DNA of 64,000 nt. Origin: Leucobacter musarum subsp. musarum (GTDB lineage Bacteria; Actinomycetota; Actinomycetes; Actinomycetales; Microbacteriaceae). The stretch is from assembly GCF_001273845.1 (NCBI RefSeq), contig NZ_JHBW01000064.1, positions 1-64,000 of the forward strand, in the 5' to 3' direction. A model generated the notes under the pieces. It saw only the letters and a program-made list of their open reading frames with translations, was not told where the DNA came from and did not search any database. This document shows, piece after piece, positions 51,752 through 60,953 of this stretch. Every line of letters begins with the position of its first letter. Position 1 is the stretch's first letter. The position numbers were made by a program, and so were the translations under genes.

Positions 51752-52807
51752 CTACGGCACCCGCCGAATCCAGGCCTCGGTGGTGAATTTCTGCTCGACG
51801 AGGCGCTCGGCGGCATCCCATTCGCCCTCGGTGACTTCGCCCTCGGTGCCGCCGTGGCGGCGCTTGAAGACTTCGATCATCTTCTCGATGATCTCTTCGC
51901 GCGGCAGCCCGGTCTGGCTGCGCAGCGGGTCGACCCGCTTTTGTGCGCTGGCGGTGCCTTTGTCCGAGAGCTTCTCACGCCCGATGCGCAGCACCTGGGT
52001 CATGGCTTCGGGATCCATGTCGTAGGCCATCGTGACGTGGTGCAGCACGGCGCCCGAACCGAGGCGCTTCTGCGCGGCCCCGCCGATCTTGCCGTGGGGG
52101 CTCGTGATGTCGTTGAGCGGCTTGTACACGGCGTCGATGCCGAGCGACTTGAGCGCCTCGAGCACCCACTCGTCGAGGTAGGCGTACGAGTCGGCGAAGC
52201 TCATGCCGCGCACGAGCTCGCCCGGAACGTACAGCGCGTACGTGATGCACGCCTCCGGCTCCATATACATGGCCCCGCCGCCCGAGATGCGGCGCACGAT
52301 GCGTGCGTGCCGCGCGGCAGCCTGTTCTTCGTCGACCTCGTTCTTCACCGACTGGAAGCTGCCGATGAACACTGCGGGCTCATTCCACTCCCAGATGCGC
52401 AGGGTCGGCCCGCGCAGCCCTTCGCCCACGGCTGCGGTCAGTACCTCGTCGAGCGCGGCGTTGAGCACGGGAGCGATGGGCGGTTCGTGGATGATCTGCC
52501 AGTCGTAGTCGCGCCAGTGCGCGGCCCCGGTGACGGCGCGGCGGATCGCCACCCCGACCGAGTCGGGCGTGAATCCGAGCAGGTGCACCTCGCTCGGCAG
52601 CTTCGCCGAAATCGCGGTCGAGAACTCCTCGATAGTGCCGTTCGGGTGCAGCCCCTCGATCGCCTCGTTGATGCAGCCGAGCGCGTCGTCGGGCTCTAGA
52701 AAGAAGTCGCCCGAGAGGCGGAAGTCGCGGATGCGGTCGTCGATGACGTCGAAGTCGACGACCACCAGCTTGCCGCCAGGGACCTTGTACTCGCCGTGCA
52801 TGCTCAT
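51752..52807 (-). CDS. lplA: Lipoate-protein ligase, LplB-LplA fusion
   Basis: A 351-residue ligase attaching lipoate to the E2 and GcvH lipoyl domains. The N-terminal 90 or so residues (GEYKVPGGKLVVVDF, then LSGDFFLEPDD) match the LplB/accessory domain. The rest is the catalytic LplA domain, with RRISGGGAMYMEP and GKIGGAAQKR, the lipoyl-AMP binding motifs. Accessory domain first, catalytic domain second is the reverse of E. coli LplA; in some archaea the parts are separate proteins. It stands alone between two terminator-like spacers. Confidence 0.9.
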   Translation of the reverse strand: MSMHGEYKVPGGKLVVVDFDVIDDRIRDFRLSGDFFLEPDDALGCINEAIEGLHPNGTIEEFSTAISAKLPSEVHLLGFTPDSVGVAIRRAVTGAAHWRDYDWQIIHEPPIAPVLNAALDEVLTAAVGEGLRGPTLRIWEWNEPAVFIGSFQSVKNEVDEEQAAARHARIVRRISGGGAMYMEPEACITYALYVPGELVRGMSFADSYAYLDEWVLEALKSLGIDAVYKPLNDITSPHGKIGGAAQKRLGSGAVLHHVTMAYDMDPEAMTQVLRIGREKLSDKGTASAQKRVDPLRSQTGLPREEIIEKMIEVFKRRHGGTEGEVTEGEWDAAERLVEQKFTTEAWIRRVP

Positions 52808-52877
52808 GGTTTCAGGGTACGCCTGTGGGTGCGCCTCCGCCTAGCTCATCTCCGTGCCGCCGACCCGCAACCGCGCC

Positions 52878-53744
52878 TCAGTCGCTGGCGACGCGCTCCT
52901 GAATCCAGGTGGTGACGTCGGCGAAGACCTCGTCGCGGTTGGTCTCGTTCAAGATCTCGTGCCGCGCCCCGGGGTAGATCTTCACGGTGACGTCGCGCAC
53001 GCCCTTCGCCCGGTAGGCGTCGGCGAGCAGCCGGATGCCGTCACCGCGGCTCAAAGGGTCGTCGGCACCGGCGACGAGCAGAATCGGCACCTCGGGGGCG
53101 AGGCCGGCTCCGGGCTTGCCGAAGAGCCGGAGCCCGTCGGCGACACCGAAGAGCTTCAGAATGTCGGCCTCGAAGGTCAACGGATCTTCGGCGAAGGCGG
53201 TGCCCACGGAAGCGTCGCGGCTCAACCATTCGAAGCCGCTTCCGGCGTCTGCGGCCCACTTCGCGTTGAGGTTGCCGCTCTCCATGTGCCGGAACGTGCG
53301 GAAGGCCGACCCCGACAGCACGACCGCATCCCAGGTGCGCGGGTGCTCGTTCATGATGCGCTGCGCCATGAGCGACCCCCACGAGTGTGCGAACAGCACG
53401 AGCGGCAGGTCGGGGTGGCGTTCGCGCGCGATGTCGGCGAACTGCCGCAGCGCGGCTTCGGTGGCGAGCAGCCCACCGGGCCCGAGCTTGCCGAGCTTCG
53501 CGAGCTCACCGCTGTGCTGGCGGCGGCCGGTTTCGCCGTGCCCGCGGTGATCGTCGGCGACAACAGTGAAGCCTGCCGCGGCGAGGTGGCGCGCGAACGG
53601 CTCGTAGCGCAGGGCGTAGTCGCCGATCCCGTGCGCGATCTGCACGACCCCGACCGGGTCTGCCGCCGCCCACTCGTAGCAGTGGATCTCGACTCCGTGC
53701 GCGTCGACGTAGTCGAATTCGGTGCGCTCGCCCTCGGTGCTCAT
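52878..53744 (-). CDS. Alpha/beta hydrolase, monoacylglycerol-lipase-like
   Basis: A 288-residue serine hydrolase. The nucleophile elbow is LFAHSWGSLMAQ (Ala in place of the first Gly of GxSxG). The acid is in VAGADDPLSRGDG and the histidine in YPGARHEILNE. YEWAAADPVGVVQIAHGIGD near the N-terminus is the oxyanion region. No signal peptide is present, so it is probably cytoplasmic. The ATG at 53744 gives MSTEGERTEF. It starts 4 bp after the Lrp-type regulator gene on the same strand, so they form an operon. Confidence 0.88.
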   Translation of the reverse strand: MSTEGERTEFDYVDAHGVEIHCYEWAAADPVGVVQIAHGIGDYALRYEPFARHLAAAGFTVVADDHRGHGETGRRQHSGELAKLGKLGPGGLLATEAALRQFADIARERHPDLPLVLFAHSWGSLMAQRIMNEHPRTWDAVVLSGSAFRTFRHMESGNLNAKWAADAGSGFEWLSRDASVGTAFAEDPLTFEADILKLFGVADGLRLFGKPGAGLAPEVPILLVAGADDPLSRGDGIRLLADAYRAKGVRDVTVKIYPGARHEILNETNRDEVFADVTTWIQERVASD

Positions 53745-53748
53745 TGCC

Positions 53749-54309
53749 CTATTCTGTCGCTTCGCGGGCGGGGGCACCAGGGAGGTCACTCAGGGTGGGC
53801 AGCAACCTATCGGTGCGGGATCGCCCGATGTCGCCGACGCCCCACCCATAGGCGAGTTTGTGCGCCTTCAACACGAAGAACGACTCTGTGCGCACCACGC
53901 CGGGTACCTTCTGCAGGGTGTTGAACATGAGGTCGGTGTAGTGGTCGATATCGCGGCAGACAACCTCGACCATCACGTCGAAGCCGCCGCTCGTCAGTAC
54001 CACATAGCTCGTCTCGGTGAGCTCGGCGAGCGCTTCGCACACGTCAGGCGCAGTGCCCGGCTCACACGTGACACCGACGAGCGCGAGCCGATCGAACCCG
54101 ATATTCAGCGGGTTCGCGATGCCGACGATCTGGAACATGCCGCTGTCTTGCAGCCGCTGCACGCGATATCGCACCGACGACGCCGAGACGCCCAGCTCGT
54201 CGGCGAGCGTGCTGAACGGCGCCCGCCCGTCGATCTGCAGCGCGGCGATGAGCTTGCGATCCAACTCGTCGAGATCGAGGTGCGCCGTTGCGGCGTCGCG
54301 TTCGGTCAT
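53749..54309 (-). CDS. Lrp/AsnC-family transcriptional regulator
   Basis: A 186-residue regulator, about 30 residues longer than usual because of both termini. The helix-turn-helix domain is LDRKLIAALQIDGRAPFSTL and VSASSVRYRVQRLQ. A RAM-type effector domain follows. AGGAGG lies 5 nt before the ATG at 54309. It is co-transcribed with the downstream lipase-like gene (4-bp gap) and may regulate it. Confidence 0.88.
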   Translation of the reverse strand: MTERDAATAHLDLDELDRKLIAALQIDGRAPFSTLADELGVSASSVRYRVQRLQDSGMFQIVGIANPLNIGFDRLALVGVTCEPGTAPDVCEALAELTETSYVVLTSGGFDVMVEVVCRDIDHYTDLMFNTLQKVPGVVRTESFFVLKAHKLAYGWGVGDIGRSRTDRLLPTLSDLPGAPAREATE

Positions 54310-54379
54310 GGAGCCTCCTGGGTTCGGGCGTTCCGACAATCCTATGACGCCGGGTGCGACGCCTCCGAGGGGTGCTGGC

Positions 54380-54673
54380 TCACGCTGCTAAAGTCTTGCG
54401 ACGTGTATCGGGTGCAGGTCGAAACAGGGCCGCCGTGCGCAACTGTGAGATCCCGAAGCCGCCGAGAGCCAGCGCGAACACGCCAATCCAGATTGATGCG
54501 GCCCAGAGCGGCAGACCGTTGCGTCGTCCGCTGACGTGGAAATCAGGATTCCAGTCGGCGTAAACCCATCCAGCGAGAAGTGCGGCGCCGAGCAGCACGC
54601 CGATGCAGAGGCAGATGGTTCCCCGTCTCAGATGACGTCGGCGGATGCCGATGGCGGCTCGCCGATGCATCAT
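54380..54673 (-). CDS. Small two-helix membrane protein of unknown function
   Basis: A 97-residue protein with an Arg-rich cytoplasmic N-terminus and two membrane helices (about 18-39 and 56-76) separated by a short polar loop. Its ATG overlaps the stop of the HEFAH protein gene, so it is the third gene of a coupled operon. No family is recognised. Codon use matches its neighbours and coupling supports it being real. Confidence 0.6.
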   Translation of the reverse strand: MMHRRAAIGIRRRHLRRGTICLCIGVLLGAALLAGWVYADWNPDFHVSGRRNGLPLWAASIWIGVFALALGGFGISQLRTAALFRPAPDTRRKTLAA

Positions 54674-55992
54674 CGCGCCTGCACCCAGGCGATCCAGTTC
54701 TCAGCCGAATAGGCGTCGTCGATTTTCTCGCCCACCGCGGGCAGCGACCCGAGCACCGCGAGCCCGGCATCGTCGCGCTTCGCTGCGACCGCAAGTGCCC
54801 AGGGGTCGCCACCGCTTTCGGCGACGAACTGGTAGTACGAACCGGCTGCGTCGTATGCAGCGAGCGCGTCAGTCGAGTCGAAGTTGGCGTCGGCGAGCGC
54901 TTCCACACCCGACGCGGCAACGAGCTGCTGCACTTCGGGCGTGACGAGACTGCGGTCTTGGGTGCCTGATGCCGTCTCCATGTACCGCGCAAACCCTTCG
55001 AGTACGGCGTGAGACCTGAAGACTCCGCTGTCGGGCACCGCGGAGAAGTGCAGCACGTGCGCGAACTCGTGCACAAAGGTTTGTTTGAGCTGGTCTGCCG
55101 ACCCCGGGCCCATTACGACGTAACTGCCCGAGTTCTCACGCCCCGTGGCGATGGACGGTTCGAGCAGATCGCTCGGCATGGACGGGCGATCGGTGGGACG
55201 TGCGACCGCGGCGGCTTTGACCACGGCAGGCTCCGTCGGGCCGAACGCCCACTCGGTGAACCGTTCGGGATCGCCAGTGATGGCGGTCACAAAGCCGTCT
55301 TGGGGCACCTCGGCGCCGAGCTGCTCTGCGGTGTCGAGCGCGAGTTTCGCCGTGTCTTCGGCGGCGTCGATGTTCGCGTCGATGAGCGCCTGCTCGGATT
55401 CCAGCCCGAAGAGCACGACGTGGTCGCGCTGCTGCACGTAGAGCGCACCCACATCCCAGGGGTTGGCGGCCCCGATCGGAGTGAACGAGGTGATTTTCAG
55501 ATCGGCGCCCTCGCCGGTGGTCTCGATCGCGTATGCGGTGCCGTGCAGCAGCTTTTGGCCGGCATCGGATCGGCCGCTACTGCGCACTGGTGCCGCTGTG
55601 AAGGGCAGCTCGAGCCCGACGAGGGCCTGCTCGACGCCGTCGTCGTCGGTGTAGGGCTGAATGTACCCGTACTCCCAACCGAGCTGCTTCGAATGATCCC
55701 ACCAGTCCGCGAGCTGCGTCGTGGCCTCGCCGTCGGCGTGTGCGAGGAAGGCGTCGCGGTCGCCGGATCGCATCGCGCTGTTCAGCTCCGACCATGCGGT
55801 GTCGTAGAGCGTGAACTCATCGAAGCCGCCGTCAATGCCCCATGGTTCGGTCTCGACGGTGGTCGCGAAGTCGGCAGAGGCGCCCACTTCAGGAGACTTC
55901 GGAAACGCGATGATGACCGCAACGCTCGCGAGCGCGGCGGCAGCGACCACGCTGATCGCGGCGATCAGGAGGCGGAGACCTTTCGTGCTCAT
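54670..55992 (-). CDS. Membrane-anchored HExxH metallopeptidase-like protein
   Basis: A 440-residue protein with an N-terminal membrane anchor or uncleaved signal (about 8-30) and a large extracellular part. Residues 308-312 are HEFAH, and Glu332 in LEGFARYMET follows 20 residues later. This is the arrangement of gluzincin or peptidase-MA-type zinc peptidases. Before that is a roughly 250-residue region with an NTF2-like look (SGDRDAFLAHADGEAT). Both ends overlap neighbours by 4 bp, making a three-gene operon. The enzymatic target is unknown; a role in envelope or secreted-protein processing is plausible. Confidence 0.72.
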   Translation of the reverse strand: MSTKGLRLLIAAISVVAAAALASVAVIIAFPKSPEVGASADFATTVETEPWGIDGGFDEFTLYDTAWSELNSAMRSGDRDAFLAHADGEATTQLADWWDHSKQLGWEYGYIQPYTDDDGVEQALVGLELPFTAAPVRSSGRSDAGQKLLHGTAYAIETTGEGADLKITSFTPIGAANPWDVGALYVQQRDHVVLFGLESEQALIDANIDAAEDTAKLALDTAEQLGAEVPQDGFVTAITGDPERFTEWAFGPTEPAVVKAAAVARPTDRPSMPSDLLEPSIATGRENSGSYVVMGPGSADQLKQTFVHEFAHVLHFSAVPDSGVFRSHAVLEGFARYMETASGTQDRSLVTPEVQQLVAASGVEALADANFDSTDALAAYDAAGSYYQFVAESGGDPWALAVAAKRDDAGLAVLGSLPAVGEKIDDAYSAENWIAWVQAR

Positions 55993-57032
55993 CGTGCGAT
56001 CTCCTTCTGAATGCCGAGAATTCTGAGGTGGTAATCGTCGAAGGTAACCATCGACCCGCCGACGCTCGCCGCCCCGAGGGTGATGATGTACTCGCCGTCT
56101 GAAGTGCTGATCGGGTATTGAGCGAGCAGTGGGTTGCCCTCCATCGGCGTGCGAACCTTGAGTGCGGCCTCGGGAACGTGCGAGCGGTCGAAGAGCGGGA
56201 GCTCTGCGGCGAGCAGCGCGAGATCGACGTTCTCGCCGATGACCGAGGAACCGTCTTCGCGCAACCAGCAGTCGGAGCGCAGCTCGCCGGTGGTGCGCGC
56301 GGAGTCGGAGAGCTGCGCGAAGACGCCGCCCACGCTCGAGCACGCACTGCCGCCGTTTCGTTCCGTGGTCTGGAGCGTCGTGCCGGCGAGCACACGACCG
56401 ATGCCGGGGTTTGCTGCCGAGAACTGGGGCGACGATAGTGCCGTCACTCGCCACGGGCCGATCGCGGAAGGCGTGCGTTCGGGATCTGCCCGATCCGGGG
56501 TGTCGTCACCGTAGTAGAAGGGTCGAGTGAGCCAGAGCTGCTGCGGTACGCCGAAGGTGAAGTCGTAGCCGAACGTCGTGTACGAGTACTTGAGGTCGAT
56601 CATCACCGACGCGGAGTCCGCGTCAGCTTCGTCGACCAGTTTGGCGAGGTCGCTGCTCTGCACGAAGGTCGGTGGCCCGGAGGTCGCCGAGATTTCGACG
56701 TCGAGGGCGGCCATGGTGGCCTCATCAAGTCGCAACGGCGAACGGTCGAGTGTCGAGTTGCGCAGACGGTTGCTCGAGAGCTCGCGCCACGCGTCATCGT
56801 TTGCGGTGGTTGCGGAGGCGATGAACTCATCGGAAAGAGCGGCGACCGTTGCGGCTTCGTCCGAGTGCGATTGCGTGGCGGCCACCACAATGCTCGCAGT
56901 CGCCGCGAGCACGAGCGCCACGCCTCCGGCGAGCACCGCCCAGGTTCCCCCGTTCCAGCGTCGCGACGATGTTCTACCTGTGGGCGCCGCCGTGGTCGAC
57001 GAGACGTGATCCCCATGGTCTGGCGTCGTCAT
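55989..57032 (-). CDS. Single-pass membrane protein of unknown function
   Basis: A 347-residue protein with a 30-residue cytoplasmic tail, one membrane helix (about 31-52) and a roughly 290-residue extracellular domain. Two cysteines (SACSSV and SDCWLRE) could form a disulfide. The domain resembles the region before the HEFAH motif in the next gene only in general style (a helical DDAWRELSSNRLRN segment). GAGGGAGC precedes the ATG at 57032. First gene of the coupled operon. No family recognised. Confidence 0.65.
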   Translation of the reverse strand: MTTPDHGDHVSSTTAAPTGRTSSRRWNGGTWAVLAGGVALVLAATASIVVAATQSHSDEAATVAALSDEFIASATTANDDAWRELSSNRLRNSTLDRSPLRLDEATMAALDVEISATSGPPTFVQSSDLAKLVDEADADSASVMIDLKYSYTTFGYDFTFGVPQQLWLTRPFYYGDDTPDRADPERTPSAIGPWRVTALSSPQFSAANPGIGRVLAGTTLQTTERNGGSACSSVGGVFAQLSDSARTTGELRSDCWLREDGSSVIGENVDLALLAAELPLFDRSHVPEAALKVRTPMEGNPLLAQYPISTSDGEYIITLGAASVGGSMVTFDDYHLRILGIQKEIAR

Positions 57033-57212
57033 GCTCTGCTCCCTCGTGCTGAATCGCAGCGACCGGCAGAACGCCTGCGGGTGCCGCGCTTCATGTTTCC
57101 CCATCAGTACGGTACCGGAAGCAGGCGTTTCGGTCATGGCTCACCCGGTGGATACCGCAGACCCGGGGCAGCCTCGCGAGGCCACCCCGGCTCACCTGCT
57201 GCACCGGGAGCG

Positions 57213-58856
57213 TCACCCTTCCGCGACGGCCGCCTGCCCGTCGACGACGGTCAGCACCGCGGCAGCGCCGAGCAGCAGTTCGGGTGCTTCGACGAGCGGG
57301 TTCACGGCCCAGACGACGAAGTTCGCTCGGTAGCCGGCGGCGATGCGGCCGAGCTCGTGGTCGCGACCGGTGGCGTAGGCGGTGCCCACGGTGAAGGCCT
57401 CGAGCGCCTGCGGCGGCGTGAACACGCGCTCCGGCTGGTAGGGGGCGCGGTCGCGCTCGAGCACCGATTTCGCGGTGAGCGCGATGAACAGGTTGTCGGC
57501 CGCCTCGTGCGGGGCGGTCGGGGCGTCGGTACCGAGGGCGAGGTGCACGCCGCCCTCGCGGAACTTGTGCCACGGGAAACCGGTGACGGCGCGCTCGTCG
57601 CCGAGCACGGCCTGCCAGTTGTCGAGCACGGCGGGGTCGCAGTGCACCGGCTGCATCGATGCGGTCACGCCCAGCTCGGCCATGCGTGCGATCGTGTCGT
57701 CGGCGACGTATTCGAGGTGCTCGACGCGGGGGCGGCGGTTCGGGTTCTCGCCGTTGATGCGCACGGTCTCCGCGATCATGTCGAGTGCGATGGTGCTCGC
57801 CTCGTCGCCGATGGCGTGCAGCGCGAACTGCAGCCCGGCGGCGTCGGCGGCGACCGCGACGGGCAGCGCGAACTCGCGCTCCCAGATCGGCCCGGGCAGC
57901 TCGCCGTTGGCGTAGGGCGCGCGCATGGCGGCGGTGCAGGCATCGATGACGCCGTCGAGAATGAACTTGACGCCCGCAATGCGCAGCCACGTGTCGCCGT
58001 AGGTGGCGGCGATCTCGTCGCGAATGCGCGCGACCTCCGCGATCTCGGCGAGGTCGGTCTCGAGGTCGCCCGATGCGGTGAGCAGCCAGTGCGCGTTCAC
58101 CGGGAACGGCAGGCGCCCGTCGCGGTCGAGGATGCGGCGGTAGGTGGCCAGGTCGGCGTGCCCGAACGACATCTCGGTCGCGCCGGTGACGCCGGTCTCG
58201 AGGTACGCGGCGAACGCGTTCGCGAGAAAGCGGTCGCGGTCGGCGTCGGTCGCGACCGACTCAAGGTACGCCCACGCGTACTTCACGGCGGCGGTCTCGA
58301 GCAAGAACCCGGTCGCCTCGCCCGAGGCGTCGCGCACGATTTCGCCGCCGATGGGATCGGGGGTCTCGCGCGTGATGCCCATGGCGGCAAGGGCCGCGGT
58401 GTTCACCCACACCGAGTGCAGGTCGTTCGCGTCGAGCACGACGGGCACGTCGGCGATCACCGCATCGAGGGCGGCCGCGGTGGGGCGCTCGCCCTCGGCG
58501 AAGATGTCGAAGCGCCAGCTGACGCCGGTGACGATGGAGGCGTCGGGCTGGGCCGCGCGTGCGGCGGCGAGGCGGCGCTGCACCTCGGCGACCGAATCGG
58601 CGTCGCGCAGCTGCACCTTGCCGAGCGCTTCGCCGAGCATGAGCATGTGGGCGTGCCCCTCGGTGATGCCGGGGGTGACGAAGGAACCGGCGAGGTCGAT
58701 CTCAGCCGCACCCGCACCGGCGGCCTCGCGCACCTCAGCGAGGCTGCCGACCGCGAGCACCCGGTCGCCTTGCACGGCAAAGGCCTCTTGGGTGTCGGCG
58801 TCGGCGGGTCCGGTGAAGACGACGGCATTGGTGTAAACGGTGGTGGGGGCCGACAT
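57213..58856 (-). CDS. Amidohydrolase family protein (YtcJ-like)
   Basis: A 547-residue metal-dependent amidohydrolase of the amidohydrolase-3/YtcJ branch. The metal-binding start is VTPGITEGHAHM (His-x-His). LHAIGDEASTIAL and RRPRVEHLEYV supply further ligand histidines, and LGTDAPTAPHEA gives the final aspartate. An N-terminal beta domain (MSAPTTVYTNAVVFTGP) folds back on the barrel. The start at 58856 is chosen by this domain; the huge open frame upstream is antisense to the MFS gene. It follows the MFS gene by 62 bp on the same strand, so the carrier may import its substrate. Confidence 0.88.
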   Translation of the reverse strand: MSAPTTVYTNAVVFTGPADADTQEAFAVQGDRVLAVGSLAEVREAAGAGAAEIDLAGSFVTPGITEGHAHMLMLGEALGKVQLRDADSVAEVQRRLAAARAAQPDASIVTGVSWRFDIFAEGERPTAAALDAVIADVPVVLDANDLHSVWVNTAALAAMGITRETPDPIGGEIVRDASGEATGFLLETAAVKYAWAYLESVATDADRDRFLANAFAAYLETGVTGATEMSFGHADLATYRRILDRDGRLPFPVNAHWLLTASGDLETDLAEIAEVARIRDEIAATYGDTWLRIAGVKFILDGVIDACTAAMRAPYANGELPGPIWEREFALPVAVAADAAGLQFALHAIGDEASTIALDMIAETVRINGENPNRRPRVEHLEYVADDTIARMAELGVTASMQPVHCDPAVLDNWQAVLGDERAVTGFPWHKFREGGVHLALGTDAPTAPHEAADNLFIALTAKSVLERDRAPYQPERVFTPPQALEAFTVGTAYATGRDHELGRIAAGYRANFVVWAVNPLVEAPELLLGAAAVLTVVDGQAAVAEG

Positions 58857-58918
58857 AGAGCTCGCTTTCAATCGGGGTGCTGCGGGGTGGTGCTGTCGTG
58901 GTGCGGTGGTGCGCGCGG

Positions 58919-60133
58919 TCAGGCGTTCGCTGCCTCGCGGGCGGCGGATCGCGCCAGCGCTCGTTCGGCACCCGTCGAGACGCGCGCGACGAGCACGACG
59001 GGAACGATCACCGCGAAGCTGACGATACCGGTGATGAGCGTGAATCCGCCGATGCCGAACCAGGCGATGAAGAGACCGCCGATGAGCGGTGCGAAGCTGG
59101 AGCCGACGAGGTAGGCGCCGAGCAGTGGTCCCGACCACCGTCCGCGCGCGTCGAGGCCCGCGGCGGTCGCGATGAAGAGCGCGAACGCGAACGCGTAGAT
59201 CGAGCTGACGGCGATGATGAGCACGGCGTAGGTGGTGGGGTCGGTGGTGAGCCCGGTCCAGACTTTCAGGGCGCCGCCGATCACGAGGGCGATCGCGAGT
59301 GGCCAGGCGCGGCCGAAGCGGTCGCCGATGATCGCGGCGATCACCATGCCGACGATGCCGCCGCCCGCTGCGAGGCTGAGGGTGAATCCGAGTGACTGCT
59401 CGCCGATGCCGAGGGCGTCGCCCATGACGGGCGCCATGGTCCAGATCGCATCCTCGCTGGTGCCCCAGAGCGGGAAAAGGAAGAGGATCGCGATGCCGGC
59501 GATCGTGATGCGACGCGGCTCGGCGATCTGCAGCGATGAGGTGACGTCGACGGGGGCGGCGTGCTCGGGCGCGTTCGGCAGCCAGGAGGTCAGGGCGAGC
59601 CCGACGAGCGAGATACCCGCGAGGGTGCCGAATACGCTGCCCTGGGTGATCCCGATCAGCGGAATGATGGCGAGAATCACGGTGATGAGGGCACGGTTGA
59701 CGAGCCCGCTCGTCGCCGAGACGCGGTTCGGGTTGCGAAGGGCCGCGATGGCTGCACCTGACGTCGAGATCGCTGCACCGACGCCCGCGCCGCCGACGAT
59801 GAGCCCGGTGATGGCGACGGCGGGGGCGGTGACGAAGGTGGCGAGGCCGAACGCGAGCACCGCGACGACGAGCCCGGCGATGGCGAGCGGGCGGCGCAGG
59901 CGCCCGGAGGCGATGCGACCGGTGCCGAGCCCGACGACGGCCGAGGCGAGCAGCGCCCAGGTGAGGATGTTGCCGGCGGCGACGGCGTCGAAGCCGAGCG
60001 TCATGAGCGCCGTAATGATGAACGGGGCGAGATTCGCCATCATCAGGCTCGCGAGGGCGATGAGGAAGGTCGCGCTCCCGTTGCGGAGGCTCAGCGGGTG
60101 GCGGGGATCGGTGTCGGCCGGTCGGGGCGGCAT
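58919..60133 (-). CDS. MFS transporter
   Basis: A 404-residue major facilitator protein with about 12 hydrophobic segments and no signal peptide. GDRFGRAWPLAIALVIGG is the conserved loop of the second half. The ATG at 60133 has a weak ribosome binding site. An in-frame ATG at 60217 would place the regulator palindrome (60186-60204) inside the gene, so I keep the shorter form. Paired with the amidohydrolase and divergent from a TetR gene, it probably imports the amidohydrolase substrate. Confidence 0.8.
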   Translation of the reverse strand: MPPRPADTDPRHPLSLRNGSATFLIALASLMMANLAPFIITALMTLGFDAVAAGNILTWALLASAVVGLGTGRIASGRLRRPLAIAGLVVAVLAFGLATFVTAPAVAITGLIVGGAGVGAAISTSGAAIAALRNPNRVSATSGLVNRALITVILAIIPLIGITQGSVFGTLAGISLVGLALTSWLPNAPEHAAPVDVTSSLQIAEPRRITIAGIAILFLFPLWGTSEDAIWTMAPVMGDALGIGEQSLGFTLSLAAGGGIVGMVIAAIIGDRFGRAWPLAIALVIGGALKVWTGLTTDPTTYAVLIIAVSSIYAFAFALFIATAAGLDARGRWSGPLLGAYLVGSSFAPLIGGLFIAWFGIGGFTLITGIVSFAVIVPVVLVARVSTGAERALARSAAREAANA

Positions 60134-60185
60134 CGTCTGTGATGACAAGGGAACTCGATTCTTCGGCTGCGTCGCCGGGCTCGTT

Positions 60186-60204
60186 AACCGAATCAGTTTC
60201 GGTT
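60186..60204. promoter_or_regulatory. TetR-type operator between MFS and TetR genes
   Basis: AACCGAA-TCAGT-TTCGGTT, perfect 7-bp arms with a 5-bp spacer, in the 187-bp divergent promoter region. Confidence 0.65.
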
Positions 60205-60320
60205 TTGCTGCGACCATGCTCCTCGCTGTGGGAGGATCTGTCAAGACGGCGGCGATCCTGCACCCGATTTGACGCCTAAAACACCCGTAACACCCGAACC
60301 GCGAACCCAGGAGACACCCC

Positions 60321-60953
60321 GTGGCCCGACCGAAAACCGCGCGCCTCAGCCGCGAGATCATCGGTCGCGCCGCCATCGAGCTGGCGGAGTCGGGTAAAGA
60401 GCTGCAGGTCGTGCCCCTCGCGAAGAAGCTCGGCGTCAGCGTCTCGTCGCTCTACCACCACGTCAACGGGCGCGACGGCGTCATCCGCGCGATGCGCGAG
60501 GTGCTGGTGCCCCGGTATCTGCTTGAGGTGCCCGAGGGGGCGACCTGGGAGCAGCGCATCCGCCTCGAGGTCGAGCGCACCTGGCGCATGTACGCCGACC
60601 ACCCGCGCGTGCTGCAGTACATGGTGACGTCGGTGATCGATGAACCAGATGTGATGCGCTTCTACAACGCGCTCGCCGAAGCCCTCACCGAGGCGGGTCT
60701 GCCGTCGGGCGAGATTCTCTCGACGATCGAGGTCATCGACGCCTTCACCTTCGGTGCGGCGCTCGATACACTCTCGCCCGACACCATTCTCGACCCGGCG
60801 AGCGCGGGCGAGGTGCTGGGTGCATTGATGGCGGATCACCCCACCGGTGCCGCACGAAACCGCCGATTGTTCGACCTCGGTCTCGAATTGTTACTCTCGG
60901 GCATCACGGCCCGTGCCGCATCCCAGCGGAGCTCGCTTACACTGTCCGAGTGA
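60321..60953 (+). CDS. TetR-family transcriptional regulator
   Basis: A 210-residue regulator. The helix-turn-helix includes VVPLAKKLGVSVSSLYHHVNG (about 35-55), of the type often joined to a TetR_C-class ligand domain. The GTG at 60321 has CAGGAG 7 nt upstream. It is divergent from the MFS-amidohydrolase pair with a perfect palindrome between them, and its stop overlaps the GTG of an esterase-like gene. It may sense the amidohydrolase or esterase substrate. Confidence 0.88.
   Translation: MARPKTARLSREIIGRAAIELAESGKELQVVPLAKKLGVSVSSLYHHVNGRDGVIRAMREVLVPRYLLEVPEGATWEQRIRLEVERTWRMYADHPRVLQYMVTSVIDEPDVMRFYNALAEALTEAGLPSGEILSTIEVIDAFTFGAALDTLSPDTILDPASAGEVLGALMADHPTGAARNRRLFDLGLELLLSGITARAASQRSSLTLSE

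Noticed and set aside
58857-60263. A 469-residue N-terminal extension of the amidohydrolase reading frame
   Set aside because: Arg/His-rich and antisense to the MFS transporter gene, which has the better protein features; the amidohydrolase fold starts at 58856.
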